Made by a program: the position numbers and the translations under genes. Of a stretch of DNA of 64,000 bases, positions 47,001-56,891 are shown piece by piece (the first letter of the stretch is position 1; each line of letters opens with the position of its first letter). Location: contig NC_134028.1 in the NCBI RefSeq assembly GCF_964204645.1, positions 20,806,153 to 20,870,152 on the forward strand. Direction: 5' to 3'. Origin of the DNA: Tubulanus polymorphus. Its lineage: Eukaryota; Nemertea; Palaeonemertea; Tubulaniformes; Tubulanidae. The notes beneath the pieces were generated by a model that saw only the letters and a program-made list of their open reading frames with translations, was not told where the DNA came from and made no database searches.

Positions 47001-50000
47001 TAGTTAAAGCCTCAAAACTGTAAGGAAAATAAACTGTTTTTACAGATCTGTGGGTTTTTATTTGTTAACTCTACGCTGAGAATGATATCAGTTAATTGCA
47101 GACTAACCGACCTACTGACTGGCTGACTGACCTGCTCAAGTGATGAGGGCTCGGTATCAATTGACTATAAACTATTTGTTTCTGTTCGTCCTGATAAACA
47201 TAGATATCATTATTATTCTTCTTTCTGATATTCTCATGCCTGCAAATACATAATAAAACATAACGTATCTGCTGCGGGGACCTGCGGGCACGAATAAACG
47301 TGATAACACTGACCAGTGGTACGGAATGAAATGTGGTAAAAATGGCCGAAATCCTGTAATGATCTCGAACACGACGGTCCCGAAACACCAATAATCAACG
47401 GTTTTAGAGTATTTCTGCGTTATCAGCTCTGGAGCCTATAATTACACATCAAACACATATATAAACTGTCGAGGACGACGCATAACATTATATCAAAACG
47501 GTTTCCGTTTTTATTTTCGGTTTTCGTTCTCACCAGATATTCGTAAGTTCCGACGAGACTCTGAGCCATACTGGAATCGTTCAACTCTTTAGCGTATCCT
47601 AAGTCGATTAGCTTATAGACCAGCTAGAAATGAAATAATCGAGTACCAGTGAATACTACCGAATCAGTAGCAGCTTCCACGCTGATTAATACGCTCTGAG
47701 AGTACTCATCTGTGCTCCTGTATGCAATAATCCTCTGGGGCCAGTTGCACAATCGTGACTTAACACCAAAAGTAGTCTTAAATCTTAAGACAGGTCATAA
47801 TTTCTTAGATTGGCTTTAGAACTAAGTTAGTCTTAGACTGGTCTTAAGTCTAAGCCATGACTATGCAACTGACCCCTGGACAATAGAAAATCCCATCATT
47901 CTTTTTATCTATTTTCCATACTAATTTTATCGAGTACCCAAACATGAGCACCAATCTGAGTCCCACACATCAGTTATTTCTATAGGGAGTATTCAAGGAG
48001 TTTAAAAGAAGGAAATTTCGAATTCCGAGGGAAGTGTCTGCATCACTTTCATATCCTAATTACTGTAGACTCCTCCAAAATCGGTACTGTTTTTCCCAGT
48101 AAACCATTAAATCTAATTCAGTGGTTTTGCAGGCAAATTTTTATCCTTTACACTACTAAACTCGGTTTGTAATTCAGGAACCGTCTAATAGGGTAAAGAA
48201 AAGATCTCATCCCAACTGTATCGATTCAGGCACAGCTTACTGCATGACTACAAATATTTCTAGTTGCTTATTTCTCAAAGTTGACGCAGTTCTGGGAATT
48301 TTGCTCAAATTAAAGGAGTTTCAATCATATTCAAAATCAATCAGTGTTTTGAAGTTTTCAAGGAATCAAGGATTCGTGGCAACCCTGCAAGTAACGCAGA
48401 TGATATTAGATATTTAGGCCTACAACGTAATACTCTAATGAGTACCTTATCATCGACATGTTGTATGACGATATTTTCAGGTTTAATATCGCGATGAATC
48501 ACGTGTTTGGAATGCAGATATTCAACGGCAGCCATCACGTCGTGACACACAGACCTCAGCTCATATTCGTTTAAACCGCAGTAATTCACCGGATGCGTCA
48601 ACACCTAGAATAATTACAAACCGCAATCGTGTAACTCCATGGGCGGATCTAGGGTTAGATTCAGGGAGGGATGCCCAAAAATTGGACATATCGTAATTCG
48701 AAGGGTACACTGAAAGCTCGGCGGAAAAAATTAACGGTAGCGCAATTCTTGGAAATACAAAGAACAAGATAACGACTTTAAAACTTTTTCCGGTCTCAGT
48801 TTAATATTTTTTATTTCCCCATAAAATTTCAGGGCAAGGGGGCGGTGCACACCCCTGGACCCTCCCCTTGGATCCGCTGATGAATTCAGACATCCATCTG
48901 AAGGCTGGAGCAAGCAACCCCTCCATTGAACCACCTCTTCAGGCATCCAATATTGCAGTGTGGATGATCAGTTTTGGAAATTGTGCTGTATCACAGTAGT
49001 TCAATTTCGACGAAAAATGTGACTCTCCGAACATAGGTGATGTCTTGTGCGAGGTGCGGGTTTGCAGGCTAAGGGAATGAAGAGGGTGCAGGCTGAAGGG
49101 ATGAAGAGGTGCAGGCTGAGGGGATGTATAAGTGCTAACAGTTGTTACCCGTCTGAGATCTCCTCCCGAACAGTATTCCATCGCCAGTAGAGGCGATGTC
49201 ACTATATTCTGTAGCGAAGCCGGTATCTCCAAAGCTCGCACTACGTTATCGTGATTCAGTAAATGCATGATTTTGATCTCTTGAATCCAGCGATCGTACG
49301 TCGATTGTTTTATCGATTCTTCGGGCGTAAAACGTAGATGTTTCAACGCGATGAATTCGTGCGACTCCTGAAATAAAATCGATCACGATCAATTAGGCAT
49401 ACGAAACGTACTGAAACTCATCCCAGACTCCGGGTCCATTTTCACGAAAATAGTTTACAGCATGGCTATCCGACTGAACTGGCTGGATAGTTGCCTGAAC
49501 TATGCCGACTGCGTCCGATCTGCCGTACTCAAGAAAATTCTCAGAAATAACCCACAAAAATTGGGATTCGAACATCCGCAGCACTAGCACAGCGCTCACA
49601 TCACTAGAGCCAGATGCTAGCCAACAACATCCTTAAAACTTATAGCCTAACGCTTACCTACCACATCCTCACTCGCCCGGTTTTGATTGCCCCCCCCACC
49701 CCCACCAATACAAAGCCTGGCTATAGGTCCCTCATTGTTCGATTACACCACCTAAGATTTCTTTGGCGGACACCAGTCTATATATCTAGCCGATCAGATG
49801 CATTTTATTGATACAGCGAATCTTTCGGTGAAAAACAACGCATCTGATTGGCTTAATACACATAGACTGGTGGCCACTGAGCAGCAACCTGTCCGGCCAA
49901 GACTTTTCTGTGTGGTGTCGGTTGAGTTAATTATGGAATTGTTACTTTTTTTTCTATCAAATGGCCTACACGAAATTCTGTTCGTACGATGATCTTTTAT

Positions 50001-50519
50001 TTTCCCGCGGTCATCGTATTAACCCTTTCAGTGCGTCTTCACCGCAATGCGGTGTATTGATGTAATTAGTAATCATCTCTCTTGAAAAATGGCAGCGCCT
50101 GTCAAACATAGTGAAATACTAGTAACTAACGATACATTGCGCCGCGGTGTAGACGCACTATAGTGGTATTCCCGTTATTCAACACTTTAGGGTGGAATTT
50201 TTTAAAACATTCAAATTATTTCCAGCACTATATGGTATTAATTAGTCAGCACTGAAAGGGTTAACGAGGTTCGACTGTAGTTCAAATTACTCTGGATAAA
50301 CTTGTTGGAAACGTTCAATCAACTCTTTAATCTCTTCTTCGTTAATTCAGTTTTTTTTAAATCGATTCGTTTCGAAGAATGAATTATATTTCTGTTTCAA
50401 GGCACAGAACTGCTTACCTCATTCTGCCATAGTAACACTTTACCGAAGCCGCCCGATCCTAGCGTTTTCTTATGTATCCAGCTGCCGAGTTTCTGACCGG
50501 GTTGAATATTGTTATCCAT
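41060..50519 (-). CDS. IKBKB-like: I-kappa-B kinase, IKK-alpha/beta type (770 aa)
   Basis: Nineteen exons join in phase, in transcript order: 50519-50418, 49367-49149, 48604-48446, 47623-47534, 47435-47314, 47239-47132, 46773-46638, 45898-45707, 45631-45485, 44830-44745, 44649-44548, 44287-44238, 43926-43862, 43774-43662, 43246-43164, 43046-42941, 42803-42659, 42045-41855, 41156-41060. IKK phosphorylates I-kappa-B to release NF-kB. Kinase: glycine loop GSGGFGKV, lysine in [17 protein letters not shown] (167-169), activation-loop serines S178 and S182 matching the two serines phosphorylated in mammals, then [12 protein letters not shown]. The ubiquitin-like domain is about 313-376. The helical scaffold region holds IIELQKSPF and [11 protein letters not shown]. 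After a Ser/Thr-rich exon the protein ends in TDAAWDFEM, where vertebrates have the NEMO-binding LDWSWL. Alpha and beta cannot be told apart; a pre-duplication single IKK is likely. Identity is certain. Confidence 0.95.
42153..42450. repeat. Long imperfect palindrome in IKK intron 17
   Basis: The arms pair from GGACCTAAAGCATTG (left) to CAATGGTTTAGGTCAA (right), with the best-matched part around TTTGAAAGTTTAACAATATG at about 42270-42290 and its complement at 42325-42345. It is MITE-like and has no open frame. Confidence 0.7.
43488..43653. mobile_element. PIF/Harbinger-like MITE abutting an IKK splice donor
   Basis: Inverted ends GGGGTCATTCATTTATTACG and complement, 166 bp in total, with G-runs inside. 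The 3-bp TTA on both sides fits the TWA target duplication of PIF/Harbinger elements. On the minus strand, its right edge lies within nine bases of the end of exon 43774-43662. Confidence 0.75.
45938..46265 (+). mobile_element. tRNA-derived SINE inside an IKK minisatellite
   Basis: The head is tRNA-like: GGTGAGTGGTTAGAGCG resembles an A box and GTCATGGGTTCCATCCC resembles a B box. The body contains CCTCGGGCAAGACACTCATC, CCTCTCTCCACCCAGGAGTA and AAATGGGCACCTGGCC. The tail has AAAAGGGTGCTATGG followed by an AT-rich end. The body reads like the conserved block of widespread marine-invertebrate SINEs (MetaSINE type, from memory). A second copy in reverse is at 58890-59031. Confidence 0.8.
46268..46572. 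repeat. 30-33 bp minisatellite matching the IKK exon 8 splice acceptor
   Basis: About ten units contain CTACAAATACAGAATACA(T/C)AG plus GAACCTGTA or GACCTGTAT. A further one or two units occur at 45895-45925, on the other side of the inserted SINE. On the gene strand each unit reads CTGTATTTGTAGATAATAC or similar, which is the actual acceptor and first bases of exon 45898-45707. Confidence 0.85.
46875..47068. repeat. 194-bp palindromic element in IKK intron 6
   Basis: Arms begin AACAAATAAAAACCCACA and read back to its complement. They pair over about 90 bp, including ACAGTTTATTTTCCTTACAG and CCTCATCATCAGAGGAAC, with the turn near 46970. It lies between the exons at 47132 and 46773. Confidence 0.85.
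47735..47880. repeat. Palindromic hAT-like MITE, single copy
   Basis: Ends TGGGGCCAGTTGCACAATCG and ATGCAACTGACCCCTGG are inverted, with ACTTAACACC/GGTCTTAAGT arms. It is the same family as the tandem dimers in MRE11 intron 3. Confidence 0.75.
48641..48882. repeat. hAT-like MITE, GGGCGGATCTAGG ends, in IKK intron 2
   Basis: Starts GGGCGGATCTAGGG and ends CCCCTTGGATCCGCTGATG, with CCTGGACCCTCCC next to the right end. It lies between the exons starting at 49149 and 48604, just upstream of the exon with the HRD motif. Confidence 0.7.
50023..50260. mobile_element. piggyBac-like MITE copy 3
   Basis: CCCTTTCAGTGC ends flanked by TTAA at 50019-50022 and 50261-50264, 238 bp, same orientation as the copy at 33191. 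It lies in IKK intron 1, about 160 bp after exon 1 on the gene strand. Confidence 0.88.
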
Positions 50520-51514
50520 CGCTACCTCCAACCGGTGTTGTACAACACTAAGTACCTATAGCAACCAGTTTCTTTCGCAGCCAGTGTCCGTAGCAACAAG
50601 TATCTTTTGGAACCAGTGGCAGCACAACCTCCTCTGAATAAACAATACATCTCTAATCAAAATCAAAAATCTAAACCCTCTTTAAATCAACAATTATTCC
50701 AAAACGGCTCATCCTTTATCTTAAATGTATTCAAATAATTAGCTTGTAATCAAATACTCAGTAGTTTGTAATTAGCTTAGAATTTAGCACTTGTAATTTT
50801 GTAACTTATGTTGTATATAAACCTGTAGTTTAATCATTTGATTCACTTGTATTTCACCTGATGAGGGGATATGATATTTTTACATCTCTAATCAATATGC
50901 TAGAATATCAACTCGAATTTGAATACCAGGTGATATGTTACGGGTCGATTTTACAACACGGGTTGCCATCCCCTTAGTGCGTGGTTTTTAGCCCATCACC
51001 CAATATAACCATGTTGGTACGAACAATGTTGGTTATAAAACAATCCGCCGATGATTAGCTAGTACGTACGTAACAGCCACCCCCTTGATTAATTAGCTTT
51101 GACTACGTAACGTTATATGGTTAGTTTGTTATAGGCACATTATTATCATCATTGGTTTCCATAGACGAATGGCTGTCTAATGTCAATAAGTTGATGAGAC
51201 CACAGTGAGAAGAAAAAGCTAAGATATAGTTTAACTTTTCAACTCAATTCTATTTTTTGAAAATGGCTCACAGAATTGAATTGAAACGTTGAATGATCTC
51301 ATAGCTTTTTCTCCTTACTGTGGGTTTATCAACATATTATCATCATTATATTGGACCTCTAAACTGCAGTCAGGAGCATGGCGGCCTAACTAGTCCAGCC
51401 ACACTCAGCAGGGAATCGAACCCGATCGCTAGACTCAGCCACGGCATGAAACCCAGCCACACTAGACCCCATGCGTAGTGGTTTCCGCCGCATCAATACA
51501 GTCACGGACAAAAA

Positions 51515-52250
51515 CGAAGCCGTTTCACCCCTTGTTATTTTATATAGTAAGGCGGCGCGACTGCCTGATAATAATCCTCAACGACCAATTGCTTATCGAA
51601 CTTTATAGCGGATAAATAAATAATATCAACACAAGGTATTTCTGCGATATTTTGAATTTATTTGCAGTTCAAATTTTGCGCCATTCTCGCGAGATTATCA
51701 ACAACCCGCAAGTAAAATCGAAGCCAGTTTACAAGCCCCAACACATAGTGGCATTATTCATGTTTAAATTATTTTGACGACAGCTACAATTCATTAATGA
51801 GATTAAGGCAGGTGATATTTTCCCAATGCGATACCATTGCTGCATTCCTGTTAAAGCTATTTTGCCAATTCTATTGTTTCTTTTATAATGGGCAAAATAT
51901 CCACATTCTAAAATCAACTACTAAAAGCAATAATGAAATCATATTACTTGGTTTACGGTAAGGGTTTTGATAAGGTCAGGGTCTAGGAGTTAGGCCGGGT
52001 TAGGTTAACCTAACAATGTCACAGGGGTTTGGCGATGGGCTTGGATTTTATTTCCGGGTTGTTGATAATCTCGCGAGAATGGCGCTAAATATGAACTGCG
52101 AATAAATTCAAAATATCATGGAAATACCTTGTGTTTATATTGTTTATTTATCCGCTATAAAGTTCCGATAAACAATTGGTCGTTAAGGATCATCACCAGA
52201 TGATCGTCACGCTTTACTATATAAAATCACAAGGGATGAAACGCAGTTCA
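51515..52250. repeat. 730-bp inverted-repeat element (arms 1 and 2)
   Basis: Arm 1 (51515-51720) and arm 2 (52025-52250, inverted) match over about 200 bp. Shared words include TTTATAGCGGATAAATAAA, TTTTGAATTTATT(T/C)GCAGTT and GCGCCATTCTCGCGAGATTA in arm 1, with small differences in arm 2. The 300-bp centre is unrelated and AT-rich. No frame longer than about 60 codons is present. Confidence 0.8.
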
Positions 52251-52559
52251 ATTCGTGCCAGCCAGAAAGTTGGGACAGTCATGTGACAGTCGCGCTTCTT
52301 ATTTGACTGAATGCAAACCCGAAGCATCTAAGAAGGAAACTATGATACGAAAAATATTTGAGAATAACTTACATTCAAATGCATTTTTTGTCTATGAATT
52401 ATATATTTGATCATAATTTATTCTTTATAAGTTATTAATTTCATATGAATCATAATCTGACAATTGATATCGGTCTGTGAATATGTTAACTTTTCATGTT
52501 AAAGTTTTAAATGTGATGACATCATCAGAATGTCACGTGAATGTCCCAACTTTCTGGCT

Positions 52560-52760
52560 GGCACAACTCTGAAGGCGTTTCATCCCTTGTGATTTTATAT
52601 AGAGCGTCACGACCGTCTGATGATGATAAACAATATAAACACAAGGTATTTCCATGATATTTTGAATTTATTCGCAGTTCATATTTAGCGCCATTCTCGC
52701 GAGAGTATCAACAACCCGGAAATGAAATCCAAGCCCATCGCCAAACCCCTGTGAACAATG
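52560..52760. repeat. Arm 3 of the same inverted-repeat family
   Basis: Direct copy of arm 1 and inverted copy of arm 2, starting GGCGTTTCATCCCTTGTGAT. The segments between arms 2 and 3 also carry their own inverted pair, GCCAGCCAGAAAGTTGGGAC and complement, at about 52258-52277 and 52545-52564. Confidence 0.75.
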
Positions 52761-55700
52761 TCAGGTCAACGATCCTTTCTTTCTTGGCAAATTAGCTTTA
52801 ACAGAAATAATGTCACATTGTCATTGACGAAATATCACCTGCATTGGCAAAGTACCATCTGCCCTAAATCTAATCCACCTAAAAAGTCCAAGGAAACCTA
52901 CCCCGTGTCGACTCGCATAAACCTTCTAATTTATTGCATGTAAACGGAGGTTAGACAGAGTATGTGTCCATCGTAAACAATACCGTTTTTTTCTAAACAG
53001 CGGAATTTTCTATCGAATAACGAATGAACTACAGTTAGATTTACCTTCGATAAAACAATCTTGAACTCTTAAAACAGAAATCACTGCAGTGAAAACAGTG
53101 AAATTACCGGTTTTAATGCAGGGTAAAACCCCCGAATAATCGCACTTGTCACAATTCCGGGTTATTCCCTCGCCTGCCACAGCTGAACCGGACTATAAAC
53201 TAAAACCCGGAATTGGACACGGTAAGCCAACTTCCAGCGGTAAACCATACGGCCGTCTCAGAAATGATTGGGAGGTTTCGGCCCGTTTGGGAAGTTTGTT
53301 GGCATTTAGCCTACTTACACCACAGAACTATAACGTTATAGTTCTATGCTAATACCCATCGCGAATCAATATAGATTGTAGGCCGGAAAGGTGGGAATTG
53401 ATCCCGCCCGGCCGCACGAGGCCGCGGTGCGTGGGGGCTCTCATACCCCGGCGCGCGTTGCCTGGTAATATCGTTAGGCCACGCTCAAACGCGGTAAAGC
53501 ATAGGTAATAAGATTTAAAAAACGACTATATATAGCCTACTGTACATTCAGTCTATAATCGAATAAAACCAAAATATGAAATCATATCATCATGTATGCA
53601 ATTTACCACCTGGAAACGCCTTTAGAGACAGCCTCCCTTAGTCTTAGTTTGTTAGATGTACGGTACTACGTTTAGGGTCCTTTTGTTGTAAAGGTACTTA
53701 TACCGGTAAAAAATCGGGTGCGGCCGCGTCCTGCGCGACGAGTTTTTGAAATAGAACGTTCATCTCGGAGTAAATCAGACTGATTTCTCTCCAAGCATAT
53801 ACTTGTCTCGCGGAAATGCATCTGAGTCGATTTACGCGCGAGTGTACTCAGTCAGCGGCGGATCCAGGGGTGCACAGGGAGGCACGTGCACCCCCTAAAG
53901 TCCTCGCTAATTTTTTATGGACTGACCTCTAGATATAGAATAGACAGGGTGTCTCAGAAAATGTGATACCCGTACCGAAACTTAAAGATTAATTATTAAT
54001 TTACTATATTCAAATAACCGTACATTTAGGTAGGGCTGTTTAGACCTGGATATTTGCTCGAGGATGGATCTGTCTTTAAATGTAATCATAAGTCATGCAT
54101 GATTGAGCACTGCCGTGTTATGTTTAATTGTGGAACTGGTCCAGATGTAACAGAGCAGTCGTTTCGATATATTTTCCGAACCAGATCAAACCAGAAGCAT
54201 CCAAGTAAAAGTGAGCATTTATGATAGCGTTTAACAGTTCAGAAATCTTTTTATGTTTGTCCACAGCAGCTTACAAAGTATTTGTGCTCGTCCATCAGAT
54301 AGCTTCTTCTGAACTCCACTTTAACATTCAAAATTTTTCGTAGCTCCGCTAAAGCTATGTTAAAACTTTACAAAAGTTCTTCGACCAACTCTACCAAGCT
54401 CTCCAAGCTATGGTTTTACCTTAAAAAATTCGGGCCTATTTATATCAATTTATCATCCGGGTTGGATATTTAGATCTTTACCTGATCTGCTAATCAACTG
54501 AACTAAAATAATCAATATCTGGATATTCTAGTTGAGTGTTGACCAACAGAATGATTCTTGGGATTTTCTAAAGGATCGGATTTATAAATATGAAATTATT
54601 TCAACACAACAGGATAAAGATCAATTTCTATACCGTACGTATGTACGTATGCATACGTATAATGTGACGATGCGATCGTCACATTTAGAGATCAAGCCCT
54701 GATGAATTAGAAATTCATTTCTTTACAAATGTATTTTAATTCAGATTACTTTACCGGTATATGAAATTCTGATTTTCGTTTTCACAGTGAGATGTGTGAT
54801 TAGACTTTTTGATTACTTTCAAAGTAATGAAATAGAATTAGTATACATGTTTGTTGGAGGCATGGCATTTTCTGTGTTCAGAGTACCGCGTTAATAACAA
54901 TGGGGATTTGAATGGCGGGCGAAAACCACCAAACTATAGCATCAAAATGAAAGATGGTAAAATGATGAAAAGCTCATGAGAAGCTGGTGATAATATAGTG
55001 AAAGGATTGTGATAAGACTAAAGATTGTTCAACAACGATGTATGATAAAAGATATAAAAAGTCAAACGAATGGTGACATGATGAATAAGTGAAATGATAA
55101 AAAGAGCTCAGACCACTATTCCAAAATCTTCTATATCCTGTAGTAAAAACAAGAAATTCGAGAGTTGAGTTCATATTTAAGCGCGTAAATTCAGGGGAAA
55201 TCCTGCTTATGGCTCATAGGCTATCCCATTTGCGGAATTATGACAACATTTATGGGGGACCTCTTCCTCACTCTATGTACTATTTTTGGGGTCCGGCCTT
55301 ACGCATCTTCGAGCTTCTAACCTAATTGTGGTCTGAAGGCAAAACATGAATGATGGATAATAAGTAAAAAGGTTATTATGCACCGGCTGTAGCAATAACA
55401 TAATAGGTGATTGAGACAACAATTCTTACCACAGAACTCGCATGTGGTGTGATGTGTTTAAAACCAGGATGTTTTACCAAATCAGCAACGCTGGCACGTC
55501 ATTGAAGTTCATACAAAAAAATGATACACATGTCATGGCGCATTGTTTGCTTGTTTTGTACACAAATACACAGCATTTATTAGCCTCGCGCCAGTGTGTA
55601 TGGAATCTGAACGGACTGCCCGCATGATGAGTGTCAATGAGCTAGGACCGACTCGGTTCTCTGGCTCCAATTTAAACCCAACATGGCAGTTTTTCCATCA

Positions 55701-55827
55701 GTTTCCTATGTCGATAATATTTGCATGAATCAGACTTCGAATGTAGTTATTCTCTGTATTTCTACAATTCTATTTTGGAACAGAAATATTCACGAATTCT
55801 CGTCCAAGCAAACGACATATGTAGAAG

Positions 55828-56511
55828 TTAACTACATACGGTAGTTACACGAACGAAAATACGAGAATATATCATGAAGAAAATTCTCTTGAGCTCCAAT
55901 GAGATTGGTAAGAACACAGTTACACAGTACCGGTATGGAAGTGTGAATGTTGCAAATGCTAGTGAAACTGTTACAGACATTATTGTTGTACGTTTTGATT
56001 TCGTAGTTTTTTGATCTGACGAAACCATTTTTAAATCCCTGAATAACTGAAATATTATAATGGAATTTGATGAAATTATCAAAGCTAACGGTACAATGAA
56101 AACGCAGTGAAACATTCACGGTAAGATATGTGTATTGGTCTGATAATTCATAGCAACACCCGAAAAACTCGTCGGGAAAATGTATCGACACAGTACTGCA
56201 GTAATAATCAATAAAGCAACTCTTGGAGTACACTATCAACCAGGAGCTAGGATGCAGGCGCCATTACGAATTCATAGATTTGACATCTGAACAGAGAATC
56301 CATAATAAATATTGGACCGATGTCTACGTCAAAGAGAGCAAACTATAAAACAGGCAAAACTATTGCAGCACATAAAATCACTCACTGACAAGACGATGAG
56401 GTAGTTAGCGTAAGATAAACTCCAGAATCTGCGACTTATTATTATCAAGCAAGTAGCCAAATTTCCGAAGGCTGCCGATGGTAATAAGATAAGAAGAATG
56501 ACCAATGACAC
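55828..56511 (-). pseudogene. Broken seven-transmembrane receptor (rhodopsin-like GPCR)
   Basis: Fragments of one receptor lie in order on the minus strand but in more than one frame. At 56511-56329 are TM1 (GNLATCLIIIS) and TM2 (YANYLIVLSVSDF). After a frame change near 56330 come a TM3-like segment with CQIYEFVMAPAS and at least three in-frame stops. At 56115-55828 are TM5-like hydrophobic sequence, a basic loop (QKTTKSKRTTIMSV) and a TM6-like segment ending FTLPYRYCV. The stops and shifts cannot be removed with any splice pattern I could find, so I call it a pseudogene. The alternative is a multi-exon gene with sequence errors. It is not closely similar to the intact receptor at 23473, judging by eye. 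Confidence 0.6.
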
Positions 56512-56528
56512 CGTGCGGTGTCATTGGT
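56501..56528. repeat. 28-bp perfect inverted repeat
   Basis: ACCAATGACACCG, a two-base spacer, then CGGTGTCATTGGT. It lies at the 5' edge of the receptor pseudogene. Confidence 0.8.
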
Positions 56529-56605
56529 CAACTCAGATCTAATATATGCCCTGTTAATAAAATGAAAGCAAAACTCAGAAAACCGTGATTAATTAAAATT
56601 CAATC

Positions 56606-56611
56606 TTTATT
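56606..56611 (-). terminator. Candidate polyadenylation signal (AATAAA)
   Basis: AATAAA on the minus strand, about 280 bp past the stop codon of the PAN-domain gene. It is the nearest plausible signal. Confidence 0.4.
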
Positions 56612-56705
56612 TTCGATAAAATCGGGTATATACATAATAGGAGAAATGATGTTGATAAAGCGCCAGACGCCCAAAAATGTTTTAACGAATACTGAGACTG
56701 GAGCC

Positions 56706-56834
56706 AATAGTTCAAACCGGTTCCTACTAAAAACCGACAGGAGCCGACTGGAGCCGACCGGAACCGACTGGAAACAGACTGGATGAAGGTTCCAGTCGGT
56801 TCCGGTCGGTTTTTTAGTAGGGGCGGAACTATTG
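56706..56834. repeat. Small palindromic element in the 3' UTR of the PAN gene
   Basis: Ends AATAGTTCAAACCGGTTCCTA and the complement of a similar word at 56815-56834. The middle is repeated GGAGCCGACTGGA words in inverted arms, so a transcript would fold into a long hairpin. It lies between the PAN-gene stop and its candidate AATAAA. Confidence 0.7.
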
Positions 56835-56891
56835 ACTATTAGCACAAGTATCATAGAAATGGAAACTAGTATTCAATTTTCTGTATAGAAT

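Larger units (their letters stand above)
50520..55827. other. Gene-poor, repeat-rich region upstream of IKK
   Basis: No convincing exon. The main content is a set of inverted repeats at 51515-52760, listed separately. A lone hAT-like end (CAGCGGCGGATCCAGGGG) lies at 53853. A short inverted repeat, AGAACTATAACGTTATAGTTCT, is at about 53325. A GC-rich block at 53390-53480 is of unknown nature. The IKK promoter should be just after 50520. Confidence 0.45.

Noticed and set aside
53146-53352. 68-codon plus-strand frame with rather protein-like composition
   Set aside because: No splice partners or initiation context, and it ends in an inverted repeat. A lone exon cannot be excluded, but nothing supports it.
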